Of a stretch of DNA of 64,000 nt, positions 35,148 to 43,682 are shown one piece after another. How positions within the stretch are numbered: position 1 is the stretch's first letter; each line of letters begins with the position of its first letter. The position numbers were made by a program, and so were the translations under genes. The notes beneath the pieces are model-generated. The model ran no database searches. It saw only the letters and a program-made list of their open reading frames with translations, and was not told the origin of the DNA. Where the stretch lies: NCBI RefSeq assembly GCF_050467285.1, contig NZ_JBCMUN010000016.1:62001-126000 (forward strand). Reading direction: 5' to 3'. The DNA comes from Paenibacillus_E oryzisoli_A. GTDB lineage: Bacteria; Bacillota; Bacilli; Paenibacillales; NBRC-103111.

Positions 35148-36224
35148 ATGTGGCTGAAATTGAAAAAAGTCTTCTATCACCTGATTCATTTGAAGGGCCG
35201 TATTTTCTTCCCTTTTGTCATTGGGTATGTCCTGCTTGCGGCCGCCATTGCGCTGGCGCTGGAGCCGGGTACGTTCGATCATTCCATGCTGACTTCGGTG
35301 TACTGGGTGTTAACCACCCTTGCTACGATCGGGTTCGGTGATTATGCGCCGGTGACAGATAGCGGTAAATTTTTTACCATCTGCCTGTATGTTACGGGCA
35401 TTGCGCTCATCAGCGCTTTTATCCGAAAAATCGTCAAATCGCTCGCACATCTTGAACAACTACGAATAGGTGGTCAATTGAACTATACAGGCCAAAACCA
35501 TATCATCCTCGTCGGCTGGAACGACAAAGCGAAGCTCGCGATCCAGGAGATTCTGACTACGGACCGCTCCACCGACATTGTGCTTATCGACAAGCTCGAC
35601 AAGCTGCCGATCGTGGATGATCGGCTCTTCTATGTACGCGGCGACGCCACCGGTGAAGAGACGCTCCTTCAAGCTGGCTTGCCCCGCGCGAAGGGCGTGA
35701 TTTTGTTCGCAGATCATGTGACGCAGGACGTCTATGCGGCCAAAGATCCGCTGCTTGTCGACGGCAAAACCTTGCTCGTCGCCACCGCGATTGCGGCGCT
35801 CGAGGAGCGCCTGGGCGTTTCTGTCCACATCACCGCCGAGGTGATGAACGAAAAGCACATCGCGCTGTTCAAGCACGCGGATGTCGATGAGTTCATCCCG
35901 ACGCAGGAGATGATTTCGCACGCCGCCGTCCGCTCCATCTACACGCACGGCGTCACGCAGATGTATGCCGAGCTGATGAGCCGTCAGTGCACCGAAGGCA
36001 TGTACGAGGTGCCGAAGCAGCCGGCGTGGCGGACATACCGCGATGCGTTCAGCGCCCTGCTGGATCAGGGCGCCACGCTGGTCGCGGACCGCGGCGACCT
36101 GCACATCAACCGCAAGCTGGACGCCCCGGTTCCGGCGGATGCGCAGCTGTACGTGATCTGCGACCGTGAGACGCTGGCGCGGATTGGCGGCTCGCCGGAC
36201 GAGTCGGCGGGGCGGGTGCATTAG
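35148..36224 (+). CDS. Two-transmembrane potassium channel with RCK (TrkA-N) domain
   Basis: This protein of about 358 residues has two membrane helices around a pore loop with the selectivity filter TIGFGD (TLATIGFGDYAP, near residue 65), then a cytoplasmic Rossmann RCK domain beginning NHIILVGWND and a C-terminal TrkA-C-like part. It should form a ligand-gated K+ channel like MthK. The ATG at 35148 follows GGAG at 35136. The frame remains open beyond the TAG stop through a 36-bp tandem repeat, noted separately. Confidence 0.88.
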   Translation: MWLKLKKVFYHLIHLKGRIFFPFVIGYVLLAAAIALALEPGTFDHSMLTSVYWVLTTLATIGFGDYAPVTDSGKFFTICLYVTGIALISAFIRKIVKSLAHLEQLRIGGQLNYTGQNHIILVGWNDKAKLAIQEILTTDRSTDIVLIDKLDKLPIVDDRLFYVRGDATGEETLLQAGLPRAKGVILFADHVTQDVYAAKDPLLVDGKTLLVATAIAALEERLGVSVHITAEVMNEKHIALFKHADVDEFIPTQEMISHAAVRSIYTHGVTQMYAELMSRQCTEGMYEVPKQPAWRTYRDAFSALLDQGATLVADRGDLHINRKLDAPVPADAQLYVICDRETLARIGGSPDESAGRVH

Positions 36225-36225
36225 C

Positions 36226-36432
36226 GGGCCCGGAAGGCGGCGGCGGGCAGCGGCTTGTGCGAGGCCGAGAGGGGGCTGAGGGCCGACGGCTTGTGCGGGG
36301 CCCGGAAGACGGCGGCGAGCGGCGGATTGTGCGAGGCCCGAAAGGCGGCGGAGAGCGGCGGATTGTGCGAGGCCCGAAAGGCAGCTGAGGGCGGCGGATT
36401 GTGCGAGGCCGGGAGGTCGCCGAGGGATTGTG
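36226..36432. repeat. 36-bp tandem repeat (minisatellite)
   Basis: TTGTGCG anchors occur at 36255, 36291, 36327, 36363 and 36399, an exact 36-bp period, with a partial unit before. Each unit would encode 12 residues (GLCEARKAAES-like) in the frame of the upstream channel gene. It begins right after the channel stop codon. Confidence 0.9.
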
Positions 36433-36467
36433 GGGGTAACGGGAAAACATTCGGATTCGGCACCAAG

Positions 36468-36645
36468 CCTGCAATAAAGCAGGAATTTCCCTCTGCCCTC
36501 CCTGATCCGATAGAATGCCTGCGAAAGCGCAGGCATTTTGGGCGAGAATCCTCTTTTGAAGCGAGTTCGGCCTAAAAACCTGCCTTTTCGCAGGTATTTT
36601 GCAAAAAAAGACTACTTTTGTGAAAAATGCCTGCTGATTTGCAGG
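36468..36645. repeat. Palindrome quartet array, family A (copy 2)
   Basis: CCTGC-N6-GCAGG palindromes lie at 36468, 36518, 36579 and 36630; spacings 50, 61 and 51 bp. Relative to copy 1 the array appears inverted: the 45-bp central linker of the reverse strand starts TTTTT and ends AAAATG like that of copy 1. It abuts the family B copy at 36695. Confidence 0.85.
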
Positions 36646-36694
36646 AATTCGCCTGTCCGCTGTCCTCCTCTTCGACCAGTGCCTAAGTAGTTAT

Positions 36695-36881
36695 TGCAGA
36701 ACCTACATCAAATTTGAAGAAAATAGCCGAAAAACGAAAAAAACCTGCAAATACTACAGGTAAAATCGGACCAACCTCACCAAATGACTGAGTTTAGAGG
36801 GTTTGGCCGATTTTAACTGTATGAAATGCAGGTCTTTTCGTTGTAAGTGCCTTTTCACCACATTTTGCTGTACATTTTACA
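36695..36881. repeat. Palindrome quartet array, family B (copy 3)
   Basis: TGYA-N5-TRCA units lie at 36695, 36746, 36818 and 36869; spacings 51, 72 and 51 bp. The second and third units with their flanks are near-complementary over about 27 bp (ACCTGCA...TAAAATCGG against CCGATTTTA...TGCAGGT), so the element can fold as one long hairpin or as four small ones. Confidence 0.85.
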
Positions 36882-37040
36882 TTTGTTTTCGTCTTCCTCT
36901 CCCCACAATTGACACCGGCAGCTGTACAGAGAGCGCTTCGTCTGTAAGTGAACCAACCTCGTAATCCACCGTCATCATCTTAAAGAGACAAGAAGGCCCA
37001 GAGGGGTGGCAAGATCACGCCGAAACTCCCGTTCCTGCGT

Positions 37041-37199
37041 CTACTTCTACTCCTACTTCTACTTCTACTCCTACTTCTACTTCTACTCCTACTCCTACTC
37101 CTACTCCTACTCCTACTCCTACTCCTACTCCTACTTCTACTCCTACTCCTACTCCTACTCCTACTCCTACTCCTACTCCTACTCCTACTCCTACTCCTG
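37041..37199. repeat. Hexanucleotide microsatellite (TACTCC)n
   Basis: About 26 units of TACTCC, a few being TACTTC, run without break. Both strands are open in a frame (Ser-Arg or Tyr-Ser dipeptides), but there is no gene-like flank or ribosome-binding site, so I treat it as non-coding. It lies immediately before the family E array. Confidence 0.9.
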
Positions 37200-37204
37200 C
37201 TCAA

Positions 37205-37386
37205 CTGGAATTTCTCCAGCTCATTTCGCACAAATGCGGTGGTTCGCGGCAATATACTGGAAATACTCCCGTTCATTTTGGCGTTTTTAGCTACTTTGCA
37301 GCATAGACCCCTGAATCACATGGAGGAATTCCAGTTCATGTGTCCCCTATTGCAAGAAGGACAACAATCAACTGGAACAATTCCAG
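37205..37386. repeat. Palindrome quartet array, family E
   Basis: Units of the form CTGGA-N5-TCCAG lie at 37205, 37257, 37320 and 37372; spacings 52, 63 and 52 bp. The second and third units have one mismatch each. The spacing equals that of families C and D though the palindrome is unrelated. It lies upstream of the RtcB gene terminator. Confidence 0.75.
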
Positions 37387-37437
37387 TTCACCGGGTTGCC
37401 ATGGGTATGATCGGAGAAGTCACCCTCCGGCGCAGAT

Positions 37438-37464
37438 AAAAAAAGCACCCGTCACCGGGTGCTT
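37438..37464 (-). terminator. Rho-independent terminator after rtcB
   Basis: On the minus strand AAGCACCCGG and CGGGTGCTT form a stem followed by seven T. It lies about 20 bp beyond the stop at 37485. Confidence 0.9.
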
Positions 37465-37484
37465 CCCCATCCATCCTGATCCGT

Positions 37485-38771
37485 CTAATCCTTATACGGA
37501 TCAAATTCATCCGCCCCGGCCATGCACACGCCGATCGGCCGCAAAACATGCAGCACGTCGATCGTCTCGGCGTGCGCATCCAACACCTGCTGGAGCTTCC
37601 GGTACACGAACGGACTTTCGTCCGTTCCCGCGCCGCGAAGCTCCACGCCGAACTCCCGCACCGCGCGCATCATCTGCGCGTCGCTGATCTGCCCACCCGC
37701 GCGCGTGCGGGTGCGCCAGTTCATTTTCCCCGCAGCTTGCGTGCGGCTCATGATGCGGCCTGCGCCGTGGACCGTGCTGTAGAACGCGTCACGGTTCTCC
37801 GTGGTGTCCTTGCCGCGCACGATAACAGACATATCGCCCATGCTGCCGCCGATAAAACCCAGCTGCCCCGGCGCGGACGGTGTCGCTCCCTTGCGCACAA
37901 CAATCACATCGCGGTCGTCATGCGTCTCGCGCCACGCGTAGTTATGGTGGTTGTGCACCGCGAAGTCGGCTTCCGCCCCCACCAGATCCAAAACCTGCTG
38001 AATGACGTAATCCCTCCCCGCGTAGGCATACTGCCCGGCCAGCTTCATCGCGCGGTAGTACATATCGCCGAGCTCGCTGCTCAGATTGAGCAGTACCGGC
38101 GGCTGATCCATGCTCTCGCCCGGGGCGTTCGCCAGAAACTCGCGGCCCGCCGCCATGTTCAGGAAGCCGCTGGCCGTCTTATGCCCAAACCCCCGGCTCC
38201 CAAAATGGTTGCCGATCCACAACCGCCCCGTCGCTTCTTCTTCGAACAGGTCGACGAAATGGTTGCCGCTGCCGACCGTGCCGAGCTGGTTACGAGCCAG
38301 CGCCTTTAGCTTGTCGTGCTCCTGCCGGCCGACGGCGAGGTACACTGCCCAGTCCGGATCATCGAACAAAGCGTGATCCACCTGCTCGCTGTTTGAACGG
38401 CCGACGCCGAAGGAGACCTTTTTCGCGAGCTTGTTCATGATTTTCGTCAACCGCGGCTTGATGTCCGCCGCCATCAGATTCGTGCGCACCGCCTTGTTGC
38501 CGCACCCGATATCATAACCGACGCCGGACGGCGAGATCTGCCCTTCATACGCCATCACGCCGCCGATCGGCTGGCTGTAGCCTTTGTGGTGGTCGGCCAT
38601 GAGCAGCGCTTGCACGACATTGCCGCGGGCGGCGCAGGTGATAGCCTGCGTTACTGCGCCCGGATCCGGCTTTCCCCAGACACGGACGCCATCTATATTT
38701 TGGTAAGCCAATTTATACAACACTCCTTGTGGATAACTTTCCTTGTTCCAGTTGTTGCTGCGCTTCCCCAT
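37485..38771 (-). CDS. rtcB: RtcB-family RNA ligase
   Basis: This 428-residue protein is of the RtcB family, GTP-dependent ligases that join 2',3'-cyclic phosphate (or 3'-phosphate) RNA ends to 5'-OH ends. Seen motifs are QPIGGVMAYEG, ISPSGVGYDIGCGNK (metal-binding Asp and Cys), LGTVGSGNHFVD, GSRGFGH and VHGAGRIMSR, whose His is the expected guanylylation site. No archease gene is adjacent. It appears monocistronic. In bacteria the role is RNA repair or release from stalled ribosomes. Confidence 0.9.
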   Translation of the reverse strand: MGKRSNNWNKESYPQGVLYKLAYQNIDGVRVWGKPDPGAVTQAITCAARGNVVQALLMADHHKGYSQPIGGVMAYEGQISPSGVGYDIGCGNKAVRTNLMAADIKPRLTKIMNKLAKKVSFGVGRSNSEQVDHALFDDPDWAVYLAVGRQEHDKLKALARNQLGTVGSGNHFVDLFEEEATGRLWIGNHFGSRGFGHKTASGFLNMAAGREFLANAPGESMDQPPVLLNLSSELGDMYYRAMKLAGQYAYAGRDYVIQQVLDLVGAEADFAVHNHHNYAWRETHDDRDVIVVRKGATPSAPGQLGFIGGSMGDMSVIVRGKDTTENRDAFYSTVHGAGRIMSRTQAAGKMNWRTRTRAGGQISDAQMMRAVREFGVELRGAGTDESPFVYRKLQQVLDAHAETIDVLHVLRPIGVCMAGADEFDPYKD

Positions 38772-38968
38772 TCCCGCCCTCGCTCATTTCGTCAATCAGC
38801 ACATGGTCGTAACAATACCCGGTACACGATACTTCCTGCGATCCGCATTCTTGTAACAGTTCTGGGCTAATTCGTCATTGTAAAGACTTGGCCCTGCGTC
38901 TTTCTCAGGAGTCCAACAGGCCCCGTTGGCGGGTTGTGCTCGCCTTCACGAAATGGCTACCTACGCAG

Positions 38969-39436
38969 CTAGTCTTCCAGCAGTTCCGTCGTCCAATTCA
39001 TCGCTTGAATTTGAAAATCCAGCTCGCGATACGCTTTGGACAATGCGTCAATTTGCGTCTGCAAGCCGGCGACATCCACCGTCCGCTGGAACTTCACCTC
39101 AGAGCGGCTAAAACGATCCTGCTTGATCGACGCTTGCTCCAATAGGTCGCCGAGCAGCTTGCGATGCTGCATCAGCTGGTCGCGCTCCGCCAGCGCATCC
39201 GAAATACTCAGTTCGACGTTAAACGGCGTGAGCGTGTTTGTTTTGTTTATTTTGCGAATCCAGGCGGTCTGTTCCTTCAAGATTTGTTCCAGCTCAGCGA
39301 TCAGCGCATTCGGCTCTTCGGCCGGAACCTCCCCCTCCTGCACCTTCACCACCCGTTCGATCCGCTGTTTGAGCTGGGCGATCTTCTTTTGAGTGTCTGC
39401 GCGCAGTACGAGCGCTTCGGCTAGTTTCATCGACAT
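38969..39436 (-). CDS. DIP1984-family (septicolysin-like) protein
   Basis: This 155-residue, mostly helical protein begins MKLAEALVLRADTQKKIAQLKQRI, then VQEGEVPAEEPNALI, the signature of the DIP1984/septicolysin-like family. It is likely a coiled-coil. Function is unknown; the septicolysin name comes from one toxin-like member and should not be taken as a function. It lies between rtcB and the NADAR gene with its own spacing. Confidence 0.8.
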   Translation of the reverse strand: MSMKLAEALVLRADTQKKIAQLKQRIERVVKVQEGEVPAEEPNALIAELEQILKEQTAWIRKINKTNTLTPFNVELSISDALAERDQLMQHRKLLGDLLEQASIKQDRFSRSEVKFQRTVDVAGLQTQIDALSKAYRELDFQIQAMNWTTELLED

Positions 39437-39519
39437 TCATCTCCGTTTCGTTGTGGCTTGATGGAACTATCTTCGCTCATTTCAAGAGGGGCGAACAGGG
39501 TGGAAGTATGGCGACGGAC

Positions 39520-40221
39520 TTACTCTTCATTTGTAAGACACCACTCTGCCGGGGGCACAAAATAAGCATCATACTCCCGCCTTGCCGCCTCGCTTAACCC
39601 CCGCCACCAATCGGCGTAGTACATCATATAACTCTCTCCGGCTCCCATTCGCCAAAACATACTGTAGGGGTCATGCTCAGGATAAACTAGCCATTGCGGC
39701 AGAAGAAAATCCGGCGAGTAGTCCTCAAGCCCCTCTCGAATCTCCATCAAAATGCGTCCCAGCCAGTTGAGCCCCGTGCCATCCCCGTTATCGGCCCAGA
39801 ACGCATCATTTCGGGTATGCTCCACCAGCGTGCAACTGCCCGTTGATACAAGAAGATCTTTCACAAGCGGATGCTGCTCCACCTTGGCTTGCACGGCTTT
39901 TGTCATAACGGCTAGCTTGACGTCTTCCCAGTCCTTCCGCAAAGGGCGCGCCCGATCACGTCCCATCCGCGCAGCCTCCATAGCTGTTGGCGCCACTCGC
40001 AGTTCTTCCTCATGCGGTGTTCCCACAAATTTTATGGCTTGAAAATAATGCTCCGTCGTCGGCCACACCCGGCCATCCAATTCAATTGGCGTTTTCGCAA
40101 AATTAGAGAAACATCCGTAAGGCTTATCGGTCTCATAGAACCGGATCACCTTGATCTCTGACTTGCTTTGAAACAGCGCTTTTTTATATGCTTGCAATTG
40201 TTTTTCAATGTTGTCGTTCAT
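39520..40221 (-). CDS. NADAR-family protein (YbiA-like)
   Basis: This protein of about 233 residues has the NADAR core: FYETDKPYGCFSNFA, WPTTEHYFQAIKF and GLNWLGRILMEIR. The family hydrolyses N-glycosidic bonds, in riboflavin precursors (YbiA) or in ADP-ribosylated nucleotides (NADAR proper). The ATG at 40221 is favoured because GGGGG lies six bases upstream; the ATG at 40227 is also possible. No ADP-ribosyltransferase is nearby, so a repair role is as likely as defence. Confidence 0.88.
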   Translation of the reverse strand: MNDNIEKQLQAYKKALFQSKSEIKVIRFYETDKPYGCFSNFAKTPIELDGRVWPTTEHYFQAIKFVGTPHEEELRVAPTAMEAARMGRDRARPLRKDWEDVKLAVMTKAVQAKVEQHPLVKDLLVSTGSCTLVEHTRNDAFWADNGDGTGLNWLGRILMEIREGLEDYSPDFLLPQWLVYPEHDPYSMFWRMGAGESYMMYYADWWRGLSEAARREYDAYFVPPAEWCLTNEE

Positions 40222-40341
40222 CTGCATCCCCCGCTCTCCGTTAAACTACTCAAATCGTACCACATCCCTCCCCCTAATTCTTGGTAAAAAAGAAGTTGAT
40301 TCATCTTTCGGCAATCCCCTGCCAACGGCCGGTACCAACAC

Positions 40342-40376
40342 AAAAAAGCCTGCCGCCATCACAGCAGCAAGCCTCC
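40342..40376 (-). terminator. Rho-independent terminator after the SWIM gene
   Basis: On the minus strand GGCTTGCTGC pairs with GCGGCAGGCT (two wobble pairs) and is followed by T6, about 25 bp after the stop at 40400. Confidence 0.75.
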
Positions 40377-40399
40377 TTATTCGCAGTCCGCCCAACTCT

Positions 40400-42109
40400 T
40401 CACCCGCGTACCTTCACCTGCTGCAGCTCATCCAGAAAAGCCGGCCTGTTCGGATACGTCGTCCGCAGTTTAACTACGATGGCTAGCGCTTGTTCATTCC
40501 CGTCAGCCTTCACCAATTGGCGAATAATGTCGCATACCTTTTTATACGCAGACCTGTTGGTTGCCTGCCCAGCCTCTCTCTCAATATACTCGGCAAAAAG
40601 CTGATGCACATCCGCCTTATGCTCCTCCAGCAAATACGAGGATAGCTCTGCAATACGCGACGGATTCCCTCTCACGTAAGTAAGAAGCCGCTTGGTGTCC
40701 CGCTGCTCCTTCAGGAGTCGGAGGTACAAGGCCTCTTCCTTCCAGAATCTAGCTTTGGGCTGATCCAGCACAGTCAAGATCCGCTCATTGACAACCGGCC
40801 ACTCTTCTTCCGTGTAAAGCTTTTGCAAGTCCAGATAAAAGTCATATTCACCGGATAGCACAAACTCTTCGGCAAGCTTCCGCTGCTCGTCGATCTGATG
40901 GGTCAGCCGATACAGCTGATATCTGAATTTACGCCACTCTGTGACGCGTCCCGGATACCCGGCTTTCGTATCGGCAATCTCTCCCTCTTCGATCAGCTTC
41001 CTTGCTGCGTCCCACTGCTGCTTCGCGAGAGCCTGCTCAATCGCCTTTTTACGAAAGCCGCTCATATGCAGCAGCGATTGCAGGTAAGAAGACGCCGCCT
41101 CTTCGCCATCCCACTGCCGAATGACATCGTGACGAAGATCTGCAACCGATTCGTTCCAATAAGAACTGTACGACGAGTTTCGCTGTTCCCGTTCCTCCAA
41201 CAACGTTACCTGGTTGTCCCAGGCGTTTCTTTCTTCTGCGGTTTGAATTAGGACGCTGCTCGCTTGCAAAAGCGGCAGCCGCCACTCAGACCAATCATCA
41301 AGCCCTTCCAACGCAGATGCTTCAAGAAGCTTCGCTAATAACGCCAATCGTTCTTCGTGCTCCCCGACGCTCACCTGCTCCGCCGCTTGACTAATCGTTT
41401 CCAACCCGGATTCGACCAACCATCCAATTGTACCGTCCGAATCGTCGCAGGATTGCTGCAAGTCCAACAGTTCCTGAATCACACAAAGAATGATCAGCAC
41501 CGCCGATATGAAACGACCTTCCTCCATTTCCTCATCGGCCTTGTCCAATACCATCTTCGCACCTTCCACGGCGTCGTCCACCTGCCGATACGACACAAAG
41601 CCGTGCCGATCGGCATTTTTTTTGATCGAGGTACGAATGATCTTCTGGTATTGCTTCATGGCCGCGTCACTGCCAGCATCCTGGAACTTCAACAGAAGCC
41701 GCTGCTGGACTTCGTTCATATCATCCGCAAACTGTAAAAGCAGATTCACCAGTTCGTCCTTGCTCAACCTCCCGAGTTCATCGGCAAGGTTAATCACTTT
41801 GGGTCTGGTTTGCCCGACAGAAGCCGACTGCGCCGCCTCATCCGCAAGCTCGTCTCTAAGCTCCAGCAGCACCGCTGCAACATGCTTGCAGATCGGTCCG
41901 TCGAATGGGCAGTCGCAAGAAGTGCCTACAACTTCGCTGCCATTTTTCAACCGAATTTCAATATAATAGTCCTCGCTTCCATCCACCTGCGCTTCATACA
42001 CACCCGGGCGCACTTCTTCTACATACTGAACGCGCCCTTCGTCGCGATATGCCTCGCCTCTTTCCAAAATAACGGGAGCAATCTCGGCCTCAATCCGGCT
42101 TAACTTCAT
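40400..42109 (-). CDS. SWIM zinc-finger protein
   Basis: This 569-residue protein carries a SWIM motif (SCDCPFDGPICKHVAA, near residue 60), which binds zinc and is thought to mediate nucleic acid or protein contacts. The remainder is helical with HEAT/TPR-like character (residues about 200-560). In other bacteria such proteins are often next to SNF2 helicases; none is present here. Function is unknown. Confidence 0.85.
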   Translation of the reverse strand: MKLSRIEAEIAPVILERGEAYRDEGRVQYVEEVRPGVYEAQVDGSEDYYIEIRLKNGSEVVGTSCDCPFDGPICKHVAAVLLELRDELADEAAQSASVGQTRPKVINLADELGRLSKDELVNLLLQFADDMNEVQQRLLLKFQDAGSDAAMKQYQKIIRTSIKKNADRHGFVSYRQVDDAVEGAKMVLDKADEEMEEGRFISAVLIILCVIQELLDLQQSCDDSDGTIGWLVESGLETISQAAEQVSVGEHEERLALLAKLLEASALEGLDDWSEWRLPLLQASSVLIQTAEERNAWDNQVTLLEEREQRNSSYSSYWNESVADLRHDVIRQWDGEEAASSYLQSLLHMSGFRKKAIEQALAKQQWDAARKLIEEGEIADTKAGYPGRVTEWRKFRYQLYRLTHQIDEQRKLAEEFVLSGEYDFYLDLQKLYTEEEWPVVNERILTVLDQPKARFWKEEALYLRLLKEQRDTKRLLTYVRGNPSRIAELSSYLLEEHKADVHQLFAEYIEREAGQATNRSAYKKVCDIIRQLVKADGNEQALAIVVKLRTTYPNRPAFLDELQQVKVRG

Positions 42110-42178
42110 GCTTCATTCCCTGCTTTCCGAGTCAAGATACGACAATCTTCTCACAGAATGCTTTTTCACATCAAGCCC

Positions 42179-43507
42179 TCACCCCTCATCCCGCTCCCCG
42201 CGAACCGCCTTCTTCAGCTTCACATTCCCGAGCGTCGCCCCCGCCGCAAGCGGATGCAACTTCGATTTGGACACCCCAATCTGTTGAGACGAGTAAATGC
42301 CCGTATGCCCTGAAAATAAATAACTGACCACGCACGCCAGGAACATATAGATCATGCTTTCCGAACCAAACAGCTCAATTCCCATGACAAAACAGGCCAA
42401 AGGCGTATTTGTCGCCCCGCTAAACACCGCGATAAGGCCCAGCCCCGCCAGGAACGGCGCGGAGAGATGCAGCAGACCAGCCAGCGAATGGCCAAGCGCA
42501 GCACCAATAGCGAACAGCGGCGTCACTTCGCCGCCCTGATAACCGGCACCGAGCGTCAGCGCGGTGAACAGTGTTTTCCAAAGGAAAGCAAGCGGCGCAA
42601 CTGCCCCGTCAAACGAGCTTTGAATGAGCGGAATCCCGAGCCCCAAATAATCGCGCGTCTGGAAAATAAACACGAGGGCAATCACGACCAGCCCGCCAAC
42701 GAAGCTCCGCAGCATCGGATTCGCCAGGAGCTTGGCGTACAGCTTTTTGAGCCCATGCGTCAGTTCACTGAACAGCAGTGCGGCCAGCCCGAATAGTACG
42801 GAAGCGATCACCACTTTCAGCACAACCGACCACGACATCGCAGGCGCAGCGCCCATTTTATAATGAAGATGATGAATCCCCCACGCGATCGTCACCAGAT
42901 TGCCCACAACACTCGCAATAAAACAAGGCAAAATCGCCCGGTAGCTGACCAACCCCACAGCGACAACCTCCAGCGCAAAAATCGTCCCCGCCAGCGGCGT
43001 CCCGAACACGGAGCCGAAGCCGCTGCTGATGCCGCACATCAGCAGAATTTGCCGGTCGATGCCGTCCACTTTCAGCACGCGGCCAACCGCTTCGGACAGG
43101 CTTCCACCCATTTGCACCGCCGTTCCTTCCCGGCCGGCCGAGCCGCCGAACAGATGCGTCAGGAGCGTGCCGAGCAGTACAAGCGGCGCCATCCGAAGCG
43201 GCACGCGTTCCTGCCCGCCCCGAATCTGCTCCAGAATCAGATTGTTGCCTTTGCCCGCATTCCGCCCGATGCGCAGATACAGATACGCCATCAACGCGCC
43301 GCCCAGCGGCAACAAATACAGCAGCCACGGATGCGCCATACGGCTCTCGGTGACATCATCCAGACTTGCCAGAAACAGCGCAGACGCCGAACCTGACAAA
43401 ATGCCGACCACCCCGGCGTACAGCAACCATTTCACCACCGCGCCCAGCAGGGCGACGTGCATCACGCTTTCCCCATAGCGGTACGCCCTTTCTTGCCACT
43501 TCTTCAC
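42179..43507 (-). CDS. CLC-type fluoride/proton antiporter
   Basis: This CLC membrane protein of about 442 residues is controlled by a fluoride riboswitch, which marks it as an F-/H+ antiporter of the CLC-F clade. It has GSAGREGTAVQMGG (GREGT rather than GREGP, as in CLC-F), GFGSVFGTPLAGTIFALE and about ten hydrophobic helices. The GTG at 43507 is preferred, with GGGAGAGG seven bases upstream; the open frame reaches a TTG at 43543 that falls inside the terminator T-tract and is unlikely. It should expel cytoplasmic fluoride. Confidence 0.9.
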   Translation of the reverse strand: MKKWQERAYRYGESVMHVALLGAVVKWLLYAGVVGILSGSASALFLASLDDVTESRMAHPWLLYLLPLGGALMAYLYLRIGRNAGKGNNLILEQIRGGQERVPLRMAPLVLLGTLLTHLFGGSAGREGTAVQMGGSLSEAVGRVLKVDGIDRQILLMCGISSGFGSVFGTPLAGTIFALEVVAVGLVSYRAILPCFIASVVGNLVTIAWGIHHLHYKMGAAPAMSWSVVLKVVIASVLFGLAALLFSELTHGLKKLYAKLLANPMLRSFVGGLVVIALVFIFQTRDYLGLGIPLIQSSFDGAVAPLAFLWKTLFTALTLGAGYQGGEVTPLFAIGAALGHSLAGLLHLSAPFLAGLGLIAVFSGATNTPLACFVMGIELFGSESMIYMFLACVVSYLFSGHTGIYSSQQIGVSKSKLHPLAAGATLGNVKLKKAVRGERDEG

Positions 43508-43541
43508 TTCAAATCCCTCTCCCGTCACAAAAATTACCGAC

Positions 43542-43587
43542 AAAAAAATAGACTCCTACCAGGATAGTATGATCACTGGTAGGAGTC
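43542..43587 (-). terminator. Riboswitch-controlled terminator
   Basis: On the minus strand GACTCCTACCAG pairs with CTGGTAGGAGTC over 12 bp and is followed by TATTTTTTT. The 5' arm overlaps the 3' end of the fluoride aptamer, so ligand binding should prevent the terminator. Confidence 0.9.
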
Positions 43588-43624
43588 ATTAGCCCGAAGG
43601 CGGTTATGGCGAACTCCATCGCCG
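43576..43624 (-). ncRNA. Fluoride riboswitch (crcB motif) aptamer
   Basis: The minus strand reads CGGCGATGGAGTTCGCC, then ATAACCGCC, TTCGGGC, TAATGACTCCTAC. This matches the crcB/fluoride consensus, including the GGCGATGG start, the TTCGCC pairing segment and the CTCCT pseudoknot end. It leads directly into the terminator and the CLC gene. Confidence 0.92.
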
Positions 43625-43682
43625 TATTCACGTTACAGTCATTTTATACCATGCCTCGCGGCCAAGTCAATAACCCGCCCGT

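Noticed and set aside
36226..36432. Minus-strand protein with 12-residue SHNPPLSAAFRA repeats
   Set aside because: It is the shadow of the 36-bp tandem repeat; all three frames are open in a GC-rich repeat and the adjacent channel gene explains the strand.
37041..37199. Open reading frames encoding poly(Ser-Arg) or poly(Tyr-Ser)
   Set aside because: Both strands are open only because the DNA is a hexanucleotide repeat; there is no ribosome-binding site or gene-like flank.
36246..37276. Phase-variable surface gene
   Set aside because: Repeat units of 36 and 6 bp keep the reading frame, and no promoter or signal peptide precedes them.
39520..40221. Anti-phage defence island
   Set aside because: NADAR and SWIM proteins can occur in defence systems, but no toxin, ADP-ribosyltransferase, nuclease or helicase partner is present nearby.
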